Below, one piece after another: positions 1 to 15,700 of a DNA stretch of 35,161 nucleotides. The notes below the pieces were generated by a model that did not search any database, was not told the DNA's origin, and saw nothing but the letters and a program-made list of their open reading frames with translations. Source of the stretch: Branchiostoma floridae (Eukaryota; Chordata; Leptocardii; Amphioxiformes; Branchiostomatidae). The position numbers were made by a program, and so were the translations under genes. Numbering within the stretch: the stretch's first letter is position 1; each line of letters opens with the position of its first letter. The stretch is from positions 13,635,989-13,671,149 of the forward strand of contig NC_049994.1 in NCBI RefSeq assembly GCF_000003815.2, written 5' to 3'.

Positions 1-127
1 CCCCCCCCCCCCCAATCAAAATCAGCTCCATTGAAGACTGCAACGGAGGCTAATAAAATTTGCATAGTGAGTGATTCCTTTGTGCTGGTTGATAGGAAAA
101 TAGTTAAGCAAAATTCGATGTTTTGTT

Positions 128-4899
<4,772 letters not shown>

Positions 4900-5013
4900 G
4901 GTAACAGGGGGCTCCAGCCAATCAGATCAAAGGCTGGATTCTTGCAAGAATCTTAAAGAGTTTGGATCAACTGATACTGTGACTTGTGTGAGGTGTCATC
5001 ATTACATTTCTAT
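4900..5013 (-). other. MYD88: MYD88 5' UTR part of the first coding exon (predicted)
   Basis: A polypyrimidine tract followed by AG at 5015-5014 on the minus strand makes a strong acceptor, so the exon with the start codon probably begins at 5013 with 114 untranslated bases. A matching donor (AAAAG then GTAACG) sits at 5540/5539, which would define an upstream non-coding exon ending at 5540. This is splice-site inference only; RNA reads would decide. Confidence 0.5.
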
Positions 5014-5177
5014 CTGTAAAAAAAGGGAAACATTAAGAAGCTTTCAATTCATTTGTTTGTATCCCATAACCCTGTAACATTAAACCTTGAATGAAAGTTT
5101 TATAAGTGCATTGTCACAAGATTTGTAAGTTGTAAGCACATTATTTAACTGCAGAATATCAATTGCTACAAACACTG

Positions 5178-5500
5178 ACGCACACACACACACACACACT
5201 CAAAGACACAGTGTTACACATACATTTGTATATATATATAGTAGTGTCACCCTAACACACGGATACGGTACTCAGTCGGACACACGGACACACACACATG
5301 GGCAAAAACAACCACATGGGCACACACACACATGGACACACACGCACATGGACACACACGCACACGTGCACATGGTCACACACACACACACACAAGGACC
5401 GAGGAGGTTTTAAAAAAGTACACTCATGCATGGACACACACACAACAACAAAGACAAACCAGGTACACATGGACGGACAAACAAACACACTGACACACGA
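5178..5500. repeat. CA microsatellite and CACATGGACA-type minisatellite
   Basis: A pure (CA)n tract at 5181-5199 is followed by degenerate units such as CACACATGGACACACACG over about 5280-5400, then scattered CA-rich sequence. The apparent open frames across it, rich in His and Thr, are products of the repeat. It lies in the inferred first intron of MYD88. Confidence 0.85.
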
Positions 5501-5539
5501 TGAATCACTTTACTATCTGCAAGTAAATCGTAACGTTAC

Positions 5540-5720
5540 CTTTTCTGAATTCTGTTGGCTTCCACTGAACCCGACCGGATATATCTTCGGGGCCAAACCG
5601 TCTTCTGAACTTGCTCTGATACTTTGTAGCTTTTCCAAAGTAACACACATTCACAGGAAACCTCATCGGAAACTACGACTATTTTAGGGCTTCGGGTTGT
5701 GTTGTCGCAAATCATGTGGG
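5540..5720 (-). other. MYD88: Possible untranslated exon 1 of MYD88
   Basis: The 3' boundary is set by a GTAACG donor at 5539-5534 on the minus strand; the 5' boundary is only estimated from the promoter-like sequence at 5799-5819. There is no long open frame. The alternative is that MYD88 transcription starts inside 4900-5500. Confidence 0.35.
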
Positions 5721-5798
5721 TGGGGAAAACCTGAAGATAAGCGTCACGAACGAACGTGCAACAATGAAGAAGGAACTTTCACAACTTCCGTGTTAAAC

Positions 5799-5819
5799 TC
5801 TCGCGAGACTCTCGCGAGA
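5799..5819. promoter_or_regulatory. Two tandem TCTCGCGAGA boxes in a CpG-rich stretch
   Basis: Perfect palindromes TCTCGCGAGA occur at 5799-5808 and 5810-5819, offset by 11 bases, within a locally CpG-rich segment. In vertebrates this element is a CpG-island core-promoter motif bound by BANP. Here it lies about 80-260 bp upstream of the inferred MYD88 leader exon, where a transcription start would be expected. A plus-strand TATAAAATA string follows at about 5868, so divergent transcription is possible but no plus-strand gene is visible. Confidence 0.6.
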
Positions 5820-5820
5820 T

Positions 5821-6743
5821 CACAGGTTGATATTTTTGGCGACGCCTCTATAGCGGAGACAACGAGGATATAAAATAAACCTCGCGCCCGGGCCCGGTGC
5901 TGCAAAAGCACTCTCAATGGAGTTTTTGGTGATACCACGTGCATTGGCGTGCGGTATTGCACAGGCCTGGGAAGTTTTCTATCTTCAGGAATAGAAAAGA
6001 GGCAAATATATTGCACTAATGAAATTTATTTTTGTTTCAAACAAATTCAGTTCTGCTTCCAATTGAAAATTGTTAAGGTGTCCATCTTCAATCTCTTTTG
6101 ACATATTATATATAATAGAATCATTAGCTAAACTATATATTTATATCAATTAAATGCATGTAATTAGCTATAAGTCTTAAACATTGGCTTAATACTTCTT
6201 GAGCAGCATTTTTGCCCATTGCATAGGGTTTTGACATAGAATCTTATTTGAAAACATTGCATGATATATAGAGGCCATATCTTTGGATGTCTGTAAAAAA
6301 ATTATAATTATTATTATTAAAAGTAAAAATATTATTTCAAATAGCTGTACTGTACTTTGAAATTTCCCTGTGCAAAGATAAGGCCACTCATACTTTTTCT
6401 AGAGATCATCAAATTTAGCTTATTTTACAATAAAACATTTCATTCTGCCAATAACATCTACTTCAATATCTTATTGAATTGGCTGTGAGACACAAGGTCT
6501 GCCTAACTATACATGTATGATACATTTTATGATAACAGTTCTGTGACAATTATAACAAATTAATCATTTCCATAGTTTTGTAACAATCATTTTTTACAGT
6601 TTTGTGACACTATTTTTTTGTAACTTTGTATAGTACTTGATCAATCTAAACACGAAGTGCATATTCTTTGCAGCAATTGCTCTAGCGCATAGTCCGTATG
6701 TTGTGTTTGATGTAGTCAAATTTCAGTGACGTAGTGATTGTTG
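5821..6743. other. Intergenic: MOCOS 3' flank and MYD88 upstream region
   Basis: AT-rich sequence with no gene visible on either strand. A minus-strand AATAAA (plus-strand TTTATT at 6025-6030), about 715 bp after the MOCOS stop, is a candidate polyadenylation signal. MOCOS and MYD88 are in tandem on the minus strand, so this is both the end of one and the promoter side of the other. Confidence 0.5.
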
Positions 6744-9700
6744 TCAGTCTGTTGCCATGGTAACAGGAGTGACCTCATCTCCGACCTGTATGCAGCATGG
6801 TTCTGTGCCGGCCATGTTGTGGACTAGGTGGATGCCAAATGGAACCTGGAGAGGGGGGTGCAACAGAGAATAATGTTAACATAGATGAAGTGATAACGTT
6901 TTTCATATTTTTGACACTTAACAACTCGAGGAAAGATAGAACCAGTTGGTTCGAAATCAGTTGATGTGCCACTTATCTTGTGCCCTTGGGAAGAAAGGCA
7001 CTTTACACAACTTTCCTCACTTCATTCATCTGAAAATGGGTAGCATTACCTAGCTTTGATTAGGGCCGTCTGTCGGATAGAACGTTAAATGAAGGTCCCG
7101 TGTTTGAGGAGAGCCATATCGAAAAGAGTAGTGCCAGAGTTATGTTATGTTATGACATCAGCGGTATGCTAATGAACAACTGTTGTATCACCAATATGGT
7201 AATGAGGAAAGTGTCCCGGATGTTCTCCGCCATGTTGTTGTGAAGCCAGTCTGAAGCACATTAGTTTACTACTGACGTAGGGCACCTTCTCGGTGTGAGT
7301 GGATCAAATAAATATGACCAGATCATATGCAGCGTGTATTGTTCAGCACAAACCTGGTGTGTTTCACCTTAATGTGTTTACTGGGTGTGCAAAACAAACA
7401 AAAAAAACTGACCTTCTTGCTGCGGAGTTGAAACAGGGTCATGAGCGGCTCCTTGCTGCGCTGAGCCGTCGCCTGGTCTAAACAAACCATCTGACATCGA
7501 CTGCACTGGCCTCGAGACTGCAGAATCACACAGACAAGAATGTTTAGTATTTCCAAGGATATTATATAATGCCCTTAATATAAGGAAGGGGTGGGTATCA
7601 GTTTGGTGTACCGGCACAAAACAGTTTTTTCTTGTTGGATCAAGTCTGGGTTCAGGTCCGGACCGGGACCTGATCCTCTGGATTTGAACAGGACCTGTAC
7701 CTGAATTTTCTGTACCAGTACCCATCCCTCAAACATCATTTCAGGGCTGTCTTCTGCTTTAAATTTTTCTCATCCCTGTCAAATTTTCAAAAATAGAGAT
7801 TGCAAACATTTTAACAAGGATTGAAGTGACAAAACATGGTATGACAGCAAACAAATATTCTATTCCTGTAGTCAAGAAGTGCATAAGGTGACACTTGGTA
7901 GACTAGGATCACTACAACTATGTAGTAACACTCAAGCTACCTCATTACATATACAAAAGTAGTATCATTTCTACAAGTACTCTCAAGGCAGAGGGGAAGA
8001 AGATGTCTTTTTTTGTAATTTTAATCAGGCTAAAACTGTTGTGCACCAATGTGATCCATACAATCTACTTGCTGTGGCCTATCTGAAACAATGACCTGAA
8101 ACTGCTGCCCTCCAATCATCACTTCTGACCACTCATCCTCCTCATAGGCCTGCCTGCTGTCAATCACCAGGTTGCCACGAAAACGGAGTACAAGGTCCTC
8201 TATGGGGATGACCTGTAGGAGAAAACAAAGACCTTGGTACGTAAAGTTTAAAGGACTAATTTTTCAAATTTTCCTTCTAGCTCTCTCTATACATGTCTAT
8301 ATACTACAATCTTTTCCTTTTGCTGCAAAGCAGTCAGTAATGTACCCCATTTCTTTAGTCTGAAATGACCCAAATAGGCTCCAAAACATGTTTTACTCAA
8401 CTTGGGCAAATAATCTACACATTTGAGCGACCAGTGGACTACTTGGACAACTGTGTGGCCCAAGGGCTCACAAAATGGAAATGGTTACAGTCCTATATGC
8501 AATATGTTGTGGAGAAGAAATTAACTTTTAATTGTCTAACAACTGACCATGTTGCTGTTGGCTGCAATCTGCTGCTGCAGTTCCCTCACACTTGCACGGG
8601 AGATAAGAAGGTACTGAGACTCGTTGGCCAGGGATAGGGAATACTTTCCATCGGATGAGTCATCTCCAGCTGCAACACACACATAAGGCACATTTGTTTT
8701 AACCTTTATTTATTAGAGAGAAGCTCAAATTGGCCTGCAGGTCAGTTTTTATTGAGGTCGTGAAGGGGGTAAGGATCAGATAGAATATAAGAGAGATACA
8801 GATCACATTACATATACATGATACAAAAACATATAGTACAGCAAAAGCTCAGGGTTCATAGTCCGTGTCAGTTCGTTTTGGTCATTTCTTTTACTTCAAG
8901 AGTCTCTGAAAGGAGGACATACTTGGAGCCATATGTGTGTATGGTAGTAGGTCGCTCCAGACATTTGGTCCATGGTAATATCAACTTGGTCTGTCAACAT
9001 ACATGAAAATTATGAAACCATTTTCTCCATGATCTCAAAAGTTATGTTTCAGCTGTGAACATGACAAAATGGTTGGAGGATCTATAATCTATGTCCTGAC
9101 CTCGATTGACCTTACAGTCCCTGTCGGAATCCGGGTTCTGTCGCACAAGGCGGCAAGGTCGCCCGAGAAATCTTGTCAACCAATCAGCTGCCTCGTTTCC
9201 ACAGTCAAGGCCCATTATCCTGAATATAACAACAAACAAAACTAGAAAGGTAACGTTTGCAAGCAAATATATATAATGTTTACCTTGACATGTTGTAGTC
9301 TGGCAACTGTTATGTTTATTCTTATTCCAACACATTTCTAAATTCAGTGACCCAGCCCGTCTAGCTCTGTACTAAGCCATTTGCTACATTATGTAACCAA
9401 ACACCACAGGGTGCCTGCTTCATTACCAGTAACCATGGTGACAGCCGTCTGGTCCAGGTCGTTGACCTTATTTGTTTGGAGAAGGAGAAGAAGAAGGAAC
9501 AGAGCAAAAACAATTTGTTTACCTTCCGTGAAGGTAAACATAAAAATGCTATCAATAATTAGGAAAACAACTGCGGAGGTTCCCATATTGAGTGACCAGT
9601 TACTGTTACTATGTTTTCATATGTTATCATAATATAACTTGACTTAATTTTATGGATGACATCCCATCCTTAGACAAGAATGGCAATAAAGACATAATTG

Positions 9701-12700
9701 ACATGGCGATGATTGTCTCTTACAGTCTTATTAGAGGTGAACCAAGCCTAGTAAAAAATGTACTGGATGTTTAGTCCTGTGGTTTGGCAGCATTTTTTTG
9801 CTGGATTTTTATTTTTGCCCACGTGCATTAGTTTTGGGGTCTCCAGAGGACGGCATCCATAATCAAGTCAGTGTGGCCTTACGGTAAGTTACCTTTGTAA
9901 AGATATACATTTGATTACATATTCTATACTGCAGTGTTTTCTACTCTTAAGTGGCATCCCTTCTAAGGTATTACTTCTAAATGTTGACTGAGGGTATAAA
10001 GGGGCCTGGCATACCTGTCTCCACACACCTTACTCTGACACATGGAGGCCTCCACATCCCCCATCCTGGCACAAGTGAGGGACACATTCAACAGCTTCAT
10101 TCCTGTCAAACATAACAAATAGAAATTAAACCCTTTAAAGAAATCAACTAATCATTCATCACTTCAAAAATTGATCTGCACAGGAAATGAGAGGTTTCAT
10201 TCCTCTGTGAAATATTTAAAAATTCTTGTCTTTGACCCCATTCACACTCAGAAAAACGATTCGAATAAAACATGTTATCCGAATAAAACTACCCGATCCG
10301 AATAAAACTTAGCAGTATGAACGCTCCCAAATCACTTGGATTTCATCGATTCGAATCCCTCGCGATCCACCTCGGGGAGGTGGGTAAAACTCCGGGAAGT
10401 GGATAAAACTGCGCCGCGGGGAGTCTCGATCCGTGCGATTCGGCAGTGTGAACGCGCAAGTGGATAGGATTCCGCTTATTCCGGGGTGTAACGCCATTCA
10501 TCCGGGAACTTGGGGTCATACTTCGAAACACTACACACGCCTGATTGCTTCGTTTTTCAGCGAGCATTTTCCGCCGTATTTTACTTCCAACAACAATAAG
10601 TGGAAAGAAAGGGAAATCTTCATCATTCGCCAAGTGGACACCGTAACAAACGAAGCTGTTTATTTCCATCTGGGGGTGGGAGGAGACGCAGAAAAAGCTC
10701 GAGAAGGTTCATAAAAACAGGAACATTATAATATGAAGATATATCCGAAGGAATGGCGGAGCATGGAGTTGAGAAATCCCTCGACCAGTGCAGAAATAAA
10801 GTGAAGAAACTCACCGCTAACTACCACAAGACGTAGCGATACATCTGTGAAACGCAACTAACTGCCGTTAATGTTTTATTCAGATAAGACTGAGGGCGCA
10901 CTAATCGGATTGCTGAAGAGCAGTGTGAACACAATTTTGGATCGGATAGAAAAATTTTTATTCGGATAAATGTTTTATTCGAATGTTTTTCTGAGTGTGA
11001 ATGGGGTCTTTAAGTTATTGAAACAAGAGGCGAGTAGAAACAGTCTCCTGGCTCCCGGGATTCAAACCTGGGCCGCCAGATCACAAACCCAGCACCACTA
11101 AAAAACCGTTACACCCGAAGCTCAGCACCTTTGGCACCATGGTCAGTTTGGCACTGTTTGAACCCCACTGTTACATCATCACTGTGAATTTCTCGCTAAT
11201 TCTGCTTATGCAACTTTGGACCTCAGGTCCAAGCTTGTAAATCCTTAGTTACACCGCCTTGCTCCTCACATCTTGCCACTGTACAATATTCAAATAACTA
11301 TGGACACATACTGAGACAAACAAACATACAGAAAGAAAATAATGGAGGTAATAACACCAGCAACAGCTACAAACATATCACCTTCAGCTGAGAGCTGCAG
11401 TACCCCTTCAGTCAGGTAGATGGCAGGCCTGATCAGGCAGAGTTTGGGCTCCCTTTTCTGGCTGAGACAGACACCGCTCTCATTCACCACCATCCACTCA
11501 CGGTCGTACAGAAGGCCTCGAGCACTCAGCTGCCACGACTTCACCTGTTAAGAGTTATGCAAGAATATACATGATGCTACGCGTATTGATCAATAATGTT
11601 GAGGATGATTCGGTTTTATTATTCAAACTTTAAACATTACACGCCAAAAAGTAGTTACCCAAGCACTGGATTTGATTTTGGTCAACGTTTCAGATAGTAT
11701 CCACTTTCTTTCGCCAGTGACACTGAAGAGTTCTGGAAGAAAGTTTTTTTAATATTTTTACTATAAACATTTACAGCATTGCAGCCAACAAGATATGCAT
11801 AGTTAGCTGAATTGCCATGTTAAACCCTAGAAAAGCAAGAAAAAGTTTTCTCTTTCCCCCTTTTATTTTAATGGATAGATACTGATTACATTACAGTAAG
11901 CAAATATTTCAAAGCAGTTCTTACCAATTTCTCCTACCATGAAGAAGATGTGTATGGTACCGCAGGGCTCGAAATACTGGGTGCATTTGCACCCAGGTGC
12001 ACCCAAAATTGGTGCTCTGCACCCAATTATTTTCTTGCGTTTATGTATGTGAAGATATCAAAGTATACCTAGTATACATCATATCATCATATTCTTGACA
12101 TCAAAGTGTTAGAAAGATAATAAAAATGTCTGTCATGGTACGTGTTTAAGAATTTGATAATTGTAACTAAGTTTTATTATTAGGTTATTATTTGAATTTA
12201 AGTGGTGCACCCAATTTTTTAAGCTGGGTGCACCAGTGTACCTAATCCCAAAAATGAATTTCGAGCCCTGTACCGTATTGTTATTTTTATCATATTCAAC
12301 AGTATATTGTTGCAATTCAAATAAAGAAAGAACCTGTTAGCAAAAATGAAACACACCTGGAAAGCACCACAAGACTTGACAGGGTAGAGGAAGATATTTG
12401 TGAGGTGCCGCTGTGCTGGCACTTCCACCTCTCTACTTTCTGTCGGCTCATCTTTCTCCCAGGTTGTCTGAGGCACACTTCTCTCACTGTCCCTCACACT
12501 GTGAGTTTGGGAGTCCAGTCCTACATATGATAAAGATAGACAAAGATTAGTTCAAATCAATTTGCTGATTTGCTGAATGGAAACATCAATATGCTGCCAA
12601 GCTACCATTGAGCCTCCACATCTACTTGCATGTCTAACCCTTGCATGATGGGGAACATCAGACGACAAACTGGATAGTGAGCGAGTGATTGTGAGTCTGA

Positions 12701-15700
12701 GAGGAAAGTCAGAGTGTTCTGTGGCACACACAATTTCAGAGAGAATATACCAACAGGTCTGAAATTACAGCTTTCTTCCAAGCCTTCTGTTTTTCATTGG
12801 CCATCTTGATTCAAATATTAGCGAGCCAAGGAAATATACTTTAAGTTAGTCTAGCATTACAGTTGCATCACATCACTCTTACCTTGGCCTTTGGAACTTT
12901 TCTCCTCAATTTCCTTCTTCAAGGAAACACTACGGTCTTCTTGAAGACAGTCTGCTTGCTTCTTAGGTTCATTTTTTAGTCCTGAAGACTGCAGGGTTGC
13001 TGATGTCTTAGCACAAGTACTTCTTGTATTCACTTCTGTTTCTCTCCTGTCATCCTCAGTGTCTAGCCCTTCATTTGTAGACTGCACATTCGGTGCCAGA
13101 GTTAACTCCGTATTGTAGTACTGCTCATTCTGACCATTCATGGCACCAGTGGTGTTTGGTGACTTTTCTACAAAACACTCTTGAACAAAGTCTAGAAAGA
13201 ACTGTGCGTCTTCAAATGTTGACATGTAGCCGAAGGAGATGCGGACAGAACCGGTGGGCTGTCCGGAAATCAGGTCTTTGTCGTCCCCACAAGCATGGCC
13301 GGCCTGCGAAAGGAAAGAGAGACTCCAACTTTAAACTCAGGGAGTATTACAAGAAGTGTTAGATCAAAGACGGGAGATGACATTATGATATAACTTATAC
13401 ATATATTATATTGCCAATATTTGGATACAAATAAATGTATTGTTTAATAGCTAGATTCATTAAGCCCGTGTTAGACAATGTCTTGCTTTGAGGGACTTAT
13501 TGGGCCCCCTCCTCAAAGGGGATTAATGTTAGAATAATGCTAGAATTAATGTTGGGAGGTTCAAGTTTACCTGATAGTTGTCTTTGATTTGTTGGTTGCT
13601 GAGCCCCAGGTATCTCCTACAGGCACCAGAGTTACAGAAACAGCCTGTCCGCAGGTGGATGTCATGTAAGGCTGCCAGCTTGTCAACCTGGAGTACAGTG
13701 GGATGGAGAAACAGTCAAACCTGTACAATTGCAAGTCATTTGGTCTACATAAGGATCCCAAATCCAAAATGACGCAACTGAAAGTGACCACATTTACATA
13801 AGGGCTTAAGAATCTTGATTCAAATATGATGCTGATTTCAATTCCCATACAATGATTCAGTCTTTTTTGGTGCTTAGCTTTTCCAGCTTTGTGTCAAGAA
13901 CTACACATTTCTAGTCACAAAGTACATAACAAGTGTAAATCTATTTTGGCTCAGTGACAGTACATTGTACTTCAGGTTTTTGGACCTGTATTTTTCGCGG
14001 TATCAAATTGGCTCTAAATAAGTCTAATGTATTACTATGCTCTCGCCTTCCCATGTCCATATGCTTGGGCCTACCTGAAAGACATCAAGGTGCTTAATAA
14101 ATAAAATGTTAAAAAAGGAGTTCACATCACCTACCTCTGAATAGCCGGCAAAGTCCCCATTGGCTCTTAGTAGGTTAAAGTTCACAATGCCGCCCTGTGT
14201 GTTGATGTCATCAAACTCTGTGTCCGTGTACACGACTGCGACTGCCTGTCCATTGTGGTGTTTGAGTGATGTCAGCTGGAGGTAGACATAGCGGGCCAGA
14301 CTGAAGGTGTGCTGGGATATATGCAGCATTCCTCCTGAAACAGGATTGAACACTCGTCACTTTGAAACTTGATAGATGCTTTATATAGCCTCCATAGCAG
14401 GCTCTCTTGCCTTTTTGATCTTTTTTGGCTAGTCCCAATGACTCTCTACAGGCTGATGGCACAAATGACCCAGTATAAAAAGAAATTGCCAGCAAAAGTG
14501 TACCATGTGCCAAAAAGATGAAAAAAGGCCCAGGGAGAGTCAGCTATGGAGACTAGGGCTGGGTACCGGTACAGAAAATTCAGGTCCAGGTCCGGTTCAG
14601 GTCCAAAGGATCAGGTCCAGGTCCGGACCTGAACCTGGACCTGGACCTGATTCAGTATGACTCATACCAATGGTCCATTTCACTACAAAGAAATCTGTTT
14701 GGTGGAGTATTAGACTTACAGTTCAGTTCAGTTCAGACTTACACTGGCGTTTTAAAATACTACAACGCTAACTGCACCTGTACGATTGACTGTAAACCTT
14801 GGTAGAAATTACTATAAACTCTACTCTACTTCAGTCTTGTCAGGTTGTCATTCAACTGCAAGCGCCGAAACGTGTGAATGCCTGATAAAATGATATGTTA
14901 ATTTTCTAATCGGTCCAACATCCGGTCCACCTAATTTTTTCAGGTCCGGTTTTTCTGGACCGGTCCAATAAGAAAAACCGGTTTTGTACCAGTACGCTGT
15001 ACCGATACCCAGCCCTAATGGAGACTAAGAGATACTGGATATTCTACACATCCAATACATCCAACAGTCCTGATGACTGCAATTTTGGCTTAGTGGGTTG
15101 GGTGCTCACACAGTAGGTTGTGGGTTCAAAGTCATACTGAAGACTTTAAAAAATGGTACATGGTACTGCTTCATCTACTTAGTACTCAGCACTTAAGGGA
15201 AAGAGCATGGGAGTTGAACACACACACCACTACCAGTTGACTTGCCCCCTGCTGTAGTGCTTATCACAAGTGTGTGGCCCAAGGGCAAATGAAATGGAAA
15301 TGGGTGCTGGCATACATGCATACACCCTGTAGTGTGGAGAGGTTTTTAATTAACTTCTGTAATTCGCACATTCATAGACCACTCGATGCATACTTGTGTG
15401 TTGTAGTTTTCCTACCAGTTAGCTTCTCCATGGTATCAAATCCATGTCTCAGAGCTATGATGTCCAAGAAAGGAAGAGTACCATCTTCAAATCTGTAAGG
15501 AACAACAAAACATGTAAGGATTTTGCTGTTGTAATATTTATAGTTGAAGGAATTTTTGACATTTAAGTTACTCAAATTGTCCTAAATCCTAGTGTTATTT
15601 TCATGTTCTAAACTTTTCATACAGCATTTGACCTACAAAACATATTTCTCAACTGGAAGATTCACAGAGTCTGATGGAAAAAAATGTGCCCTTGTACACA

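Noticed and set aside
1-13. Run of 13 C at the window start
   Set aside because: A homopolymer at the cut edge; nothing can be concluded.
5252-5687. Open frames of 78 and 129 codons over the CA-rich minisatellite
   Set aside because: Low-complexity translation in both directions with no family resemblance.
5727-5736. GGGGAAAACC as an NF-kB site in the MYD88 promoter
   Set aside because: The 3' half does not fit the GGGRNNYYCC consensus; a single loose match is expected by chance.
10343-10714. Overlapping frames of about 60-108 codons on both strands at 10.3-10.8 kb
   Set aside because: They lie inside the TIR-bounded non-autonomous element and show no protein-family features.
11025-11225. 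Functional tRNA gene on the minus strand
   Set aside because: Box-like motifs are present but the acceptor and anticodon stems cannot be formed; better explained as a SINE.
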